DNA from: Impatiens glandulifera
Taxonomy: Eukaryota; Streptophyta; Magnoliopsida; Ericales; Balsaminaceae
NCBI RefSeq assembly: GCF_907164915.1
Contig: NC_061862.1
Coordinates: 62,335,910 to 62,399,909 of the forward strand
DNA length: 64,000 bases
Direction: 5' to 3'
The number at the start of each line of letters is the position of its first letter. Within the stretch, counting starts at the first letter, position 1. Under the pieces are notes generated by a model. It was not told where the DNA came from. It was given only the letters and a program-made list of their open reading frames with translations, and did not search any database. A program made the position numbers and the translations under genes. Positions 34,801 through 47,730 of this stretch are shown here, piece after piece.

Positions 34801-36086
34801 CAAAAGACATGCTCTTAAGCAGGTCAATCAGAAAAGAGGTTTGACCACTCCACCATATTCTATATGGTAAAAAATCATAAATGGTGTGCTTTGTATTCCC
34901 TACTAAATTAAATCTTATTTTTAAAGGTATGTCCTACATTTGGTGCACCATTGATCAAAAGGGTCCTTAGCAATTTCGTCCCTGACGAGTTTTGCCCCGA
35001 TCCAATCCCTGAAGTTGTGTTTGAGGCTCTTGATAACGAGGTTAGTACATTTAAAAATTGTTCTTTAAGAAACAAGGATGGTAAGTGTGATGTTATTAGG
35101 CTTATAATCCCATTTGAAACATTTATGTTTTTGTATCCGGATCCGTTTCCATATACAATAACATAAACAAATTTTTGTTTATGCCTCTAATTAACTTTAG
35201 TTTCCAAACGTATCTGTATATAAAATTGAATCCTGATAGAACGTCATAAACAATGAGTGTGAGGCTTTGTGATGTCCTATGTTTAAAAATTACTAGAAAT
35301 ATGGATTCCGAGTGTAAAGGCTGTTGGACTCTATAGTTATTGTCATAAATCGATGACAAGTGAAAGAAATAAAACTCATAACTACGAGGAAACCTAAGAC
35401 ACCTAGCTAAAAGAAAGTTGGTTACAATGTAGATTAAAGGACTTAAAGAAACCTAGCTAAGTCCACATATTTATAAAGCTCCTCCAATGCATGCCCTGCA
35501 AATTTTAGGTTTGTTTTGTCAAAACCTACTTTCTCATGTACGTGTTAGGCTTGGGCTGTTGTGATGACTCATGAAACCCACTTCAACTTAATGCGTTTTT
35601 AGTGTGAATCGAACCTATAATGATCTCTTAGGCAAGACTCTTTCCACTTGAGTTACTCTAGTGGATTATATATCTATCTATGTTTATAATCCTTGATTGC
35701 GATTAAATGGTATAATTTATGTCCAGGATCCAGAAGACGAGGAGGAGATTGGAGAGGATTCAATAACAAATTTTCCGTGCTCAGCAAGTCCTATAATGTA
35801 TCTACCGCCTTCTTCATCTTCCATTGGTGGTATTATAGGGATAACCGGAAGAAGCAAATCGATGTTACTTAGAAGTGGGTCATCGTTGATGAGGAAATCG
35901 TATACCAGTGATGATGAGCTCGATGAATTGCATTCTCCCTTGAATGTGATCATAGATAGCCCTCGGTCTTCTCCTTCTCCTTCTCCCCTTCATGGTAAAT
36001 CTGGCTGGGAAATGAGGCAAGAAAATGGCAGTTCTGGCTATACAAGGTATGAACTGCTGCGGGAGGTTTGGACCCTTGGCAAATAA
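28801..36086 (+). CDS. NT-C2 (EEIG1/EHBP1-type) domain protein with dilute-like C-terminal region
   Basis: Eight coding exons in phase: 28801-29493, 29583-30325, 31152-31437, 32067-32294, 32386-32559, 34647-34838, 34927-35040, 35727-36086; 929 residues. The N-terminal ~170 residues form an NT-type C2 domain (VEYLFRIHEIKPWPP, LIQWEHGER, GQMLATAVLDLAEYG), expected to bind membranes or small GTPase complexes. A Ser/Asp/Glu-rich disordered part follows, then a helical part (MESRIKMLEGELKEAA) and a region resembling the dilute or myosin-V cargo domain (FWLSNSIVLRAIVTHAL, WIFSRIIESIWWQTLTPHM, PLRAGGHECGCLPVL). The tail is Ser-rich. The start is the first ATG, in a good context (AAGCCATGG). Arabidopsis relatives are uncharacterised to my knowledge. 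Introns 2, 3 and 5 contain MITE-like AT-rich repeats. Confidence 0.85.
31567..31792. mobile_element. MITE-like element in intron 3 of the NT-C2 gene
   Basis: The ends are GGGCCTTGTTTGAT and ATCAAACAAGCCC; the interior is AT-rich and non-coding, 226 bp in all. No clear target duplication. Related AT-rich pieces containing a TATTTTGGTATTT core lie at about 30520-30760, 31793-31980 and, inverted, about 32740-32960. Confidence 0.55.
32560..34646. other. Large intron 5 of the NT-C2 gene
   Basis: 2087 bp without exon-like sequence. It is AT-rich, with a MITE-like strip near its 5' end (about 32740-32960). The short frames at 33802-33987 and 33998-34192 have no recognisable product. Confidence 0.6.
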
Positions 36087-37125
36087 TAATAATAATAATA
36101 AATTGAGTTTGTTTTTTTGGCAATATTATTGTGACATTAATAATTTTATGTAGTTGTGAAATATGTATATAGTTGGCTATCTATCACGTAGACAAACTTA
36201 TCCAACTTTTACTGAATGCTCATATTTTATTTTATTTTATTTTATTTTGTATGTAAAACTGATGGATCAATCAGCTGTTTTAGTTACCATATATATATAT
36301 GATAAAGAACCATTTTGTTTGTAGTTCATGGTGCTGCTACTGCTTGTGATCTGATTTGGTTATTATATACTTTTTAAATTTTAACCATGATAGAATTCAA
36401 TTGTTTTTTAAAATTATAATTCAAATTTGTATACTTAATTTAATAAAAAAATATTTTCTAATTATTACTCAAATAATATTGTGTTTTTATTTTACAAGAG
36501 AATTTTCTTCAACAATATGTTAATATTGAGCCCTTTTAGAAAGAAAAAAACTTTTTACATTAAGATTTAAACAAGTTTATAATAAAGGGAACATTAAAAA
36601 CATTAAATATTACTGCAAAACTGTTGATAATAATTTGTTGATAATAATTAAGTTATATTATTTGTTGAAAATAATTTTCTTTTCCATTCAAAACATTAAT
36701 GTTCTAAAGTAATAAACAACATAATCGAACTCATGATCTTCGATATCTTAGACATCAATTGATTTGTGGGTTAAAAAACATAAATAAAAAGTGGAAGGCT
36801 GCCTTCAAAAGCATTGAATTTAGATGCATCCTTATATGGGGATCTAAATTACAACCTCCCTTGGTGATTAAACAAAAACAAGTACATATATAATTTATTA
36901 GATTGTAGTATACAACATGTAAATATTACTGCAAAACTGAATGCCCACAAGTTTTTGGCCTCTCCTTGTATAAAATCACTCAACGGCCAAAGTGAATTAC
37001 ACTTGGCAAACAATACAATTACAAGAAAATGATGTATCAAAACTCAAAGCGGGAGAAGGGTAATGTTCTAAACCCTAAACCCTAATCATAGGTAAGTCCG
37101 ACAACTCTCCAAATCTACTACTACA
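36087..37125. other. Convergent 3' region between the NT-C2 and adenylate kinase genes
   Basis: 3' UTRs of both genes and AT-rich spacer. TAAACCCTAAACCCTAA at 37069-37085 is a short telo-box-like repeat next to the adenylate kinase stop. No gene seen. Confidence 0.55.
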
Positions 37126-38179
37126 CTATAATATATAGTTCAAATGCCCGGGCTTTGGAGAAGAAGCACTAACAAAAGAACTCACTTGCTGAAGTTGTAA
37201 AGCAGCCAAGAGTCCATTCCATGTTTCTCCAGGTGCACCATTCACTTCAAAGTCAAGAAGCTTCTCCTGTTCCATATAGTACTCTTCTAAAGGCTTGCTC
37301 TGCAGAAACACATGATCATCAATCATCAAAAGATAAACTTCTATATATATATATATATATGAGAAAGCTTACCAGCTCTGCATAAGCACGAAGCTTCTCT
37401 TTCCATGTACATTCCTCCTTTAGATTGTTCAATTTGTAAATCCCACTAGTTGCGCGATTCAAAGACTCTTCATCCTCTTTGCATTTGAAATTCACTACTA
37501 GATCGATATCAGCAATCTGATCAAGAATCTCCTGCAATCATAAAGGGAAGAACCCAAAATAAGTTCTTTCTTTCAACCCTACTCGAAACTTAACTAAAAA
37601 TTTGAAACATTACTTACAGCTTGAACTGTAGTTCGAGGAATTCCATCCAAGATAAACCCATTTTCACCCCTGTAGCGACCTTCCCGTAACCTCTTTGAGA
37701 GCAAGCTAAATATTATATCTTCTGGAACAAGCTTTCCTTGGTTCACAGCATTAGCAATCTATATTTGATTGATTGATTGATTGATTGAATGAAAATTAGC
37801 AATCTAGCTACACAACTTGATTAAGAAAGATTTGAAGTGACGAGAGTTGAACCTGTTTGTAGAGAGATGAGCTGTGTTGAAGTTCTTGACGAACTAGGGT
37901 TCCCATTGAAATGTAAGGAACTTGTAGAAGCTTCGATAGTCTGTCGGCATATAAATGCTTCTTTGCGAGTGGATTACCCATGATCACCCACTGGATTCCC
38001 CTTCTTGGCACAGAGCTTTGAGAATTATCCCGAGTAGGATTGAATTCGTTGTTTTGATCCTCGTAATAGTCGTCGTCGTCGTCTTGAAGCTGAAGTGCGG
38101 CGGATGATCCATAGGATCGTTTGGGAATAAGGCGAGTCTGGAATAACGCTGCCATTCTAAGGCGGAAGATTCCGGCCAT
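37126..38179 (-). CDS. Probable mitochondrial adenylate kinase (AK7-like, degenerate P-loop)
   Basis: Four exons in phase on the minus strand: 38179-37853, 37758-37618, 37531-37373, 37299-37126; 266 residues, close to the Arabidopsis probable adenylate kinase 7 (about 260). The N-terminus is Arg-rich with no acidic residues in the first 30 (MAGIFRLRMAALFQTRLIPKR), fitting a mitochondrial presequence. The nucleotide-binding loop is MGNPLAKKHLYADRL in place of GxPGxGKGT, followed by ISMGTLVRQEL (NMP-binding start), VPEDIIFSLLSKRL, GFILDGIPRTTVQA (canonical DG[F/I]PRT motif) and the LID-equivalent Cys-Thr-Trp stretch. Family role: 2 ADP to ATP + AMP; the altered P-loop makes activity doubtful, as for its orthologues (inference). 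Convergent with the NT-C2 gene. Confidence 0.9.
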
Positions 38180-39671
<1,492 letters not shown>

Positions 39672-40208
39672 TATAATTTAATTTATCAAAGAAAAAATAT
39701 AAATCAATTCAATGAGAATCACCCTTAATTCAAATAAAACCCAAATTCGTGATGGCCTAAGACGGTATCCAGCCCAACTAAATAAGCAAACCTATTTTGA
39801 GTTTGGAAGTTCCAATTCACCGTCAAACATATAAGCATAATGAATTTTTGATATATTTCTATATGCGTTTTTACTATTCATCCACGAAAAGATAATTTTA
39901 TATAATTAATTGAATTTAAAGTTTTAGGTTGAATTTTATTTTTTTTATATAATTTTTTTTATATTAATCTTGTTTATATAATTTATTTTTAGTAATGTTT
40001 AATTTGTTAGGTATAAATTATGGATATATAATTAATTTTATCTTAAATTTAATAAATGAATGAGAAAAGATTAGAGTTAAATATGTAAAATTAATAAATA
40101 TATAGATAATATTAATAAGGTTAAAAAATTAGTATAAGAAAGAAATATTTTAAATATATTCTTTTTGAATTTAGAAATGAGTTTTTAAGTTGAGAATGAA
40201 TTACTATT
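39672..40208. other. AT-rich spacer
   Basis: Nothing recognisable between the Helitron-like end and the copia LTR. Confidence 0.55.
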
Positions 40209-40388
40209 TAAACGAATAGAATTTGTTGTCCTTCTCATTCCAATGATATGATGTAAAATATATATAAAAGATTATCATATTGAGATCAACTAATTTAGGG
40301 ATCTCAATGTATTAAATTAATTATATTTATTATATTGAGATCCACTAATTAAGGAATCTCTAACATATTAAATTGATTACATTTATTA
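40209..40388 (-). repeat. 3' LTR of copia C1
   Basis: 180 bp, about 85-90% alike to 58090-58266 by eye. The ends are eroded (TA...TA in place of TG...CA). Confidence 0.75.
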
Positions 40389-43300
40389 CAACCCGCAATG
40401 GAAATATGTGGGCAATGTATGCTAAGATTGGATCGAAATTTTTCAAAAAGAACTCTCGAAAGTCCTTCGTGAAGATATCCGCAAATTGAAAGCGAGATGG
40501 GACATGAAGAAATCGAACCTGACCGCGAGAAACCTTCTCACAAACAAAGTGAATGTCCATCTCAATGTGCTTGGTCCGTTGGTGCTGAACGAGATTACTA
40601 GAGAGGTAGATTGTATTCATATTGTCATACTAAACAAAAGTAGCAATGGGAACCGGGCAATAAAATTCTAGGAGTAAATTTCGTAGCCAACAAGTTTCTG
40701 AAACCACATTCGCAACCGCCCGGTACTCAGCCTCGACACTAGAACGAGACAAAGTGGTTTGGCGCTTAGCCGACCAAAAGATTAGATTATCTTTTAAGAA
40801 GACATAGTAGCCAGATGTCGAACGACATGTGTCCGGGCACCCACCCTAGTCAGCATCAGTGTAAGCCAAGAGGGATGTAACTGAGGATGGAGACAAATGA
40901 AGGCCAAAATCAAGAGTTCCTTGAATATACCGAATAATTCTCTTTAGAGCCTCCATGTGTACCTCTCAGGGATCATGCATGAAGAGACAAACATGTTACA
41001 CCGCATACGTGATATCAAGACGAGAAAATGTCAAATATTGTAGAGCACCTACTAGATAGCGGTATAAAGAATAATTTGACACAAGAGACTGAAGCCCCCA
41101 GTTTCGGTGTGGTATCAACCGACGTAGTTGACGGCTTACAAGATGACATACATGCACTGTCTATAATCTCAGACGCATACTTTCGTTGAGAGAGGAACAT
41201 ACCATTTGCATGAAGCCTTACCGAAATGCCCAAAAAATAATGCAAGGGACCCAAATCTTTCATAGAAAATTCTACACTCAAGCTAGAGATGAAGAATTAG
41301 AGGAGAGAGTCCGAGGATGCCGTCAATATTATATCATCAACATATAATAACAAGTATGCCATGTGTTCACCCTTTCGAAACACAAACAATGAGTGATATG
41401 AAATAGTCTGGGAAAAAACAAGTGTGGACACAAAATTCGTAAAGCGTTTGTTCCAAACTCGAGGAGCCTACTTTAAACCATACAATGATTTCTTTAAACG
41501 ACAGACATGATGAGGGGGAGGGGGAGGTGGAGGTGGAGGTGGAGGTGGAGTTGGAGTTGGAGGTGGAAGGGTGGGGGAAGAGGTGTAGTTGAGGTGGAAG
41601 GGGAGGGGAGGAGGTGGAGATTAAAATGTAGATTGATGATGAATCACATATAGTGATGGAGGATCATCGAGAAAATCATACGAGAGTGGAGAGGGCTGAA
41701 TTTCAACAAAAGGAAAATGAGACTCATCAAAAAGATGACGTGACGACAAATAATAATTTTTATCATTTGATATGTCAAAACACTTATAGCCTCGGTGATT
41801 CAATGGGTATCCAAGAAAGACACATTGGGTAGAACGTAGAAGAAGTTTATGAATTGTCGTGGATGGAAATAGAGGGTAACACAAACACCCAAACATGGTC
41901 ATACGTTGGATTTTTACGATATAAATGTTGTAACGGAGTAACGTATGTAATGTGTTTACGCGGAATAATATTTAGGAGGTACGTGGCCATTTTTAGAGCA
42001 TGATGCCAAAATGAGGTGGGTAATTTGACATGAGTGAGTAATGTACGAATCATATTATTGATAGTACGAAACTGTCTTTCGACCTTGCCGTTCTGAGACG
42101 AAATGTGAGCACATGAGAAGCAAAAAGTCATCCCATGCATGGACGTAAATTCCCTAAACGAATGATTATCAAATTCCCTCCCATTATCACATTGAAAAGA
42201 TTTTATATTTATCTCAAATTGGATTTTGACGAGTGTCCAAAATTATAAAAAAGCACTAAACACTTGATATTTATGAGATAAAGGGAAAGTCCACAAAAAA
42301 GAAGAAAATTCATCGAGAAACAAAACATAATATTTATGGCCCATAGAACTTAACACATACATCACTATGAATAATGTCAAATAGTAATAAAGAAGTTGAA
42401 ATATAAGTTTTAAACGAAAAACGAACATGTTTTTCTAATGAACACGAAGGACAAATATGATAAACATGTTGTTTATTATAGTGAATTAATTTATTTAATC
42501 TAAGAGATTCAAAACTAGAGTTGTGAGAATGACCTAGGCGATTATGCCACAAGGATGACGACAAAGCAGCAAAAACAGTAGACAACACATGTCTCCCAGT
42601 TGTGACCGGATATAGATATCCTCGATTGTCACATCTCATTAGATGTGTCCTCGTTCGAAAATCTTTAACAGAAACCCAAAAGGATCAAACTCAATAGACA
42701 CATAATTATCCATAATAAATTTACGAACATAAACTAGATTTTTAACAAGAGCATGAATATGAAGAACATTATTCAAGGTAAGTTTATGATTCAAAGAAGA
42801 AATAGTGGTATGCCCAATACCCAAAACCGGAATCGTATTACCATTACCTATAAGAATAACATGTTTAATTCCTGAATTGAAATAAGATGAGAGATTACCT
42901 TGTTGAGATGTCATATGGGACCTCGCACCAGTGTCCATGTACCATGTCGGATCAGGAGACGTAATACCAATGGTATACATGGTTGTTGTAATGTCCATAG
43001 GAGTTGGTAGAGACTGATCCATGTATACTTGCGGACGCGGGACACAGAGACCCGATTGTTGGTATAGTGTCGATGAACGAGAGATAAAAGGATGTCTCTT
43101 CCATTAAGCCGTTGGATACGTGCATGGAGGAGAAGCTCATGGCCACTTCCAAGACAATGATGGTGGGCCTGAATGACCACCCCATTGTTGCAGCTAGGGA
43201 GAAGGAGGCTGAGTTTGAACTTGGTACTAGGACTGTCTCGATCGACCTCCATTACAAGAGCCCTTCTTCTTTGGTTTATGCCGAGATCCACACGATGACA

Positions 43301-43437
43301 TACATTGTGACCCATTCGCCTCAGATGTGGGAGACAAGAGCTACACCCAACGTCGGTGTCGAACCAAAGGTCACTCGCTTCGCCAAGCCATATTCCTCCA
43401 AAATCAACATGGAGCGCGCTTGGTAGAATTGAGGAAA
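40389..43437 (-). pseudogene. pol: Copia C1 pol remnant (end of gag, PR, IN, partial RT, RH)
   Basis: Read from right to left: end of gag (43437-43040; FYQARSMLILEEYGLAKR), protease (WYMDTGARSHMTS, near 42930), gag-pre-integrase and integrase (HNRLGHS with a downstream cysteine pair, 42600-42400), the NGKVERQFRTINN block (42090), a Pro-rich linker (41640-41520), reverse transcriptase only from CRLKKSLYGLK onward (YVDD at about 41345), MKDLGPLHYFLG (41260), RNase H and tail (HIEMDIHFVCEKV, 40560). Many stops and frame changes. The Pro-rich linker runs straight into the middle of the reverse transcriptase, so the palm's first half is deleted. Confidence 0.85.
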
Positions 43438-44079
43438 ATGATCACTAGGGATAGAAATGGGTACCCGTATGCCCAATACCCGTGGATACTCGATAAACGG
43501 GTTCGGGGTCGGGCATGGGGAGGGGGAGAAGATACCCAGTCGGGTACGGGGTCAGGAATGAGAGTGTGCAAAACCCAAACCAGATACCTGATACTCGATT
43601 ATATTAATATTAAAATTAAAATTATTTTTTTAATTAAATTTTAATGTGTGACTTTTCAACTGCTTCATCATTATATCATTTAATTTGATCTTATCCACAT
43701 CGTCATAAATACACTACACTCCACCTTTAAATTTCTTATATTCCCCAAAAGAATATTTCTTTATATTAATCTTCAACTTCAACAAATAAAAGTTGGTAGT
43801 ACTTTGTTTTCTTTAACCTCTCTATATTTCTTTGTTTATATCAAATAATTTGTTACAAGTCTTTATAGGTAAAATATTTTCCTCTTCAAATGCCAAAATA
43901 AATTATGTTGCCTATTAAATAGGTCTGTCGCCCATACCATATATTTTGGTTATTCCACTCATTCACGCCTAAAACAATTAATATTATTCTAGGAATACTA
44001 AGCAAAAAAATAAACTTCTTAATTTATGTTTTTCAATAAAGTTCTCCTTTAAACTTAAATACTCTTCCCATCACTCATT

Positions 44080-47000
44080 CCAATCAGCCTTTTATAACTC
44101 TTCAATAGTGTGGTCGGTAGTGGCTTGATCAACACGTCTGCGTCTTGAGCTCGACTTTTAACATGCTACAACTCGACCTTTTCTTCTCTAACTTGTTCTT
44201 GGATGAAATGAAATCGAACGTCGATGTGCTTGCTCCTTCCGTGATTAATCAGGTTCTTTGACAACTCGATCACTAACTTGTTATCAACTCGGATCACTCC
44301 CAAATGCCTTAGTAATTTTGAAGCCAACATGACACACGCTCTAAGAGACCACCACATACACAACCTCACAAGTCGACAAAGTTACAATAGATTGCTTCTT
44401 TGACATCCAAGTAAAAGTTGTATTCCCGAGTAGGAATAGATAACTCGAAGTACTTTTCCGGTCATCGACATCACCACACTAATCGCTATCCGTGTAACCC
44501 ACTACTCGGTAGTAATCCAATTTTGAATAGAAAAGACCATGTGATAGGGTTCCTCAAATATATCTTATAATTATCTTGAATGCCTTCTTATGTATGTAGC
44601 TTGAATCCTCCATGAATATGCTTGCTATCCACCACTCAACATTAGGTCGAGTCTCGTACTTGTAAGGTACCTTAGGCTTCCGATTAAGCTTCGATATCTA
44701 GAAAAATCAGCTCGTTCTCCTCCATCTAACTTTGAGAGTTTAGTGCCAGGTTTCATTGGAGTAGAAACCGGGTTGCAGTTCTCCGTTTTAAATTTCTTTA
44801 AAATTTTAAGTGCGTACCTCTTTTGTAATATAAAAATCCCTTCATTCGACAGCTTCACTTCTAGGCTAAGAAAAAATATTTCATCCGGCCTAAGTCTGTC
44901 ATCTTGAACTCTTTATTCATTACCTCATTGAACTCATTAATCAATGTTGCGTTACTTCTGGTGAATATGAGGTCGTCGACATAGAGAGCGACTACCATCA
45001 TATCTTTTCTGATTTCTTTGTGTTTAAGGTATGTTCGTACGGACATTGTTCGTACCCATTTTTCTTGAAATACCCGTTAATTTTCTCATTCCAAGCACGA
45101 AGAGTCTGCTTCCGCTAGTAAAAGACTTTTTTCAATCTCAACACCTTCTTCTCATCCCCTCTCTTCATGTACTCAAGTGGTTGCTCGACGCACACCTCAT
45201 TTTTCATCTCTCCATTTATAAAAGACGACTTCACATTCATCTGTAGAATTGGCCATTGGTTTTGAGCAGCTAACGATATCAGAAATTGGATTGACTCCAT
45301 TCTCGTTATAGGAGCAAATACTTCAACATAGTCGATTCCTTCTTTTGTCTATAGTTGTTAGGATCTAGATCGCCGATAGTAGACCGGGGTCCGGCTAAAG
45401 GATAATCTCTGACTACACTCAACGGTTGGCGTTAAGAATTAAAACATGTTTCAATACTACACAAGCTGTCACAAACCCTTGAACCGAGTTCAAGTGCGGA
45501 AGTGGTTTGTTTCAGATTGAAGCAACACACACGTGATGAATAGAGATGAGATTCGAAGAGTATTAGTTTGAAGATTAGTGAGGCGGTTAGGATGATATGA
45601 GTCGGTTAAGATATGGAGCCGGTAGGAAATAAAGCACGAGACATGTTTTTATGGATGTTCGGAGATAAAACTCCTACGTCACCCCTTCTTCTCAAACAAC
45701 GAGAAGGATATTCACTAAGGAATACTCAAACACAATACACAATCGAGTCTTATTTACTACTCGATAATCACTCTTACAACTTTCACAGGAATTGTAATAC
45801 ACTTCACAAATACACACTTAAGTTTTTAATCTTTTAGAGAGATAAGGTCTTTTAATCACTTTGTAACTTCGTGATTTATTCTCTCTCACAACTCTGTTGC
45901 TTCAGCTTCTTCATCTTCTCCTTTTATAGGTGAAATGTGCCAACGGTCACATTTCTTCATCGGATACCTTCAGGGAAATCCTTGAATCTGATTGGTTGAG
46001 CAAAGGATCAACATAGCATTAAATGCGTTTAAGAAATGAATCGGACCGGCTTCATTTATCTTTACTTGATTATAGCAACTGTCGGTTGGACAGTTGCCTG
46101 CACCTGGGAAGTTGCTCCTTTGACTTATACCAAAATGGTAACTTTTCTTCAAACAATCTTCTGCAGCCTGCAGCGTATAATCAGACTTGTATGAATATGG
46201 CAATGTTACAGTCTGATCCTTTGATATAATCTTCTGCATATACTCAAAGTATCTGTTTGCACCAATTTGTACACTATTCTCAATTTGATATCATTGACTT
46301 CTTTCTCTAAATAGTCTTCTCATTGGATTTGGATTGTATTCTTCATTTCAACTGATTATGTTTATAGGTTGTTCAGTTCAACCGGATAGCTTCAGGTTTT
46401 AGATATGTCATTTGCTTATTCTAGCCGGCTTGATTTGTTGACCGTTCCTTCCTGCACAATGAGTTTGTTTTGTTAAGTTCTTATTGACCAGTCAAGTTTA
46501 TCTAACAATAGTCTTTTACCGCAAGTTGAGCCTTATAACGCCTAATCTCTCCATTATCATTCATCTTTTTTTTGTACACCTATTTTACTACAACGGGTCG
46601 AGCTCCTTCAAGAAGGTTGGTCAGCTCCCATGTTTTACGTTTTTATTGCCCCAATTTCTTCTTTCATAGATGATCTTCATTTCTCGTCTTTTACAACTTT
46701 CTCAAAATTCAAATCTACTAAGTCAGCCAAGAGACATACAATATGAACTTTCATTTGTAATGTTATATATCTCATACAGACTTCTCATTATGGGTTGTTG
46801 ATGCTCTGATTCATCTTCTAAAAGCTCGGTGGTTGTTGATATCGAAGGTAAAGCAACCTCCAAGCTTGTTTCTTGCTCAACCGGGTTACTCCAATTCCAT
46901 GACATTGATTACTCCATGCGAACATCTCAGGTCACTACCACTTTCTTGTTAACATGATCAAATAATTTATATGTTTTACATTTTTCATCATACCCAATAA

Positions 47001-47730
47001 ATTTGTACTTCTTTCTTTGATCTTCTAATTTTATCATGTGCTGACTTAATATATGCCCATAGGTCACACTATCAAACACCTTCAAATGAAAGACACTCGG
47101 TTTCATACTACTCTAAATTTCTTGAGGCGTCTTCTCTCATAGCTTTACATGAGGACATTTATTTTGCACATAGACTGCGCACTATATCGCCTTTGCCCAA
47201 AACCTTTTTAGCTTATTCTTTCCTTTCAACATAGATCGGACCATATCGAGAATAGTTCGATTCTTTTTTCCACTACACCGTTTTGCTGTAGAGAATATGA
47301 CGCAGTCAAGAAATGTTTGATCCCATGTTCCTCGTAGTATTTGTTGAACTCAACAGAAGTGAACTTGTCTCCTCTATAAGATTGAACTACTTTGATTACT
47401 TTGTTTTTTTCTCCATCATCACTTTGAATTTATCGAAGGTTTCAAACACTTCAGACTTCTTCTTTAGAAAATAAATCCATGTCTTCATCGAGAAATTATC
47501 GATTAAAGAGATAAAATATTTCTTACCATTGAATAATTCTAGAGTTATCAACCTACACAAATATGGATAAGTCTGTGTTGCTCTTTTGCTCGAAATTCAG
47601 AACTGTTTGATAAAAAATGTCCTCACTTACTTTCCGATCACACATTCTTCAACTAATCTCTTTTCAAATTTCATATTAAGTAGTCAAAGATCCTTTCTTT
47701 TTCACCACTCCATCAAATTTTGGGATTGTA
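44080..47730 (-). pseudogene. pol: Copia fragment C3 (IN-RT-RH), interrupted by a solo LTR
   Basis: From right to left: integrase core remnants (47500-47250, including QNGVVEK), the C-terminal GYDEKCKTYKLFDHVNKK strip (about 47010-46950), linker (46900-46720), reverse transcriptase cut at 46512/45356 by the solo LTR and resumed at 45350 (QNQWPILQMNVKSSFINGE, 45270; YVDDLIF, 44990), the MKLSNEGIFILQKRYA strip (44858) and RNase H (HIDVRFHFIQEQV, 44230). Frames are broken throughout. Gag and protease are gone and no LTRs of its own were recognised, so it is a truncated copy. Confidence 0.8.
45356..46507 (-). repeat. Solo LTR inserted in the C3 reverse transcriptase
   Basis: TGTTAGGATC... to ...TTATCTAACA, 1152 bp, flanked by ATAGT at 45351-45355 and 46508-46512. 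It shares the ttgaaccgagttcaagtgcgg and ttatggatgttcggagataaaa strips with the LTR at 14893-16425 and (inverted) with the LTRs at 178 and 8300. No internal region remains. Confidence 0.88.

Noticed and set aside
43112..43426. Clean 104-residue plus-strand ORF with good codon quality
   Set aside because: The minus strand of the same bases encodes the end of C1 gag (FYQARSMLILEEYGLAKR), continuous with 52634-52826, so this is its antisense shadow.
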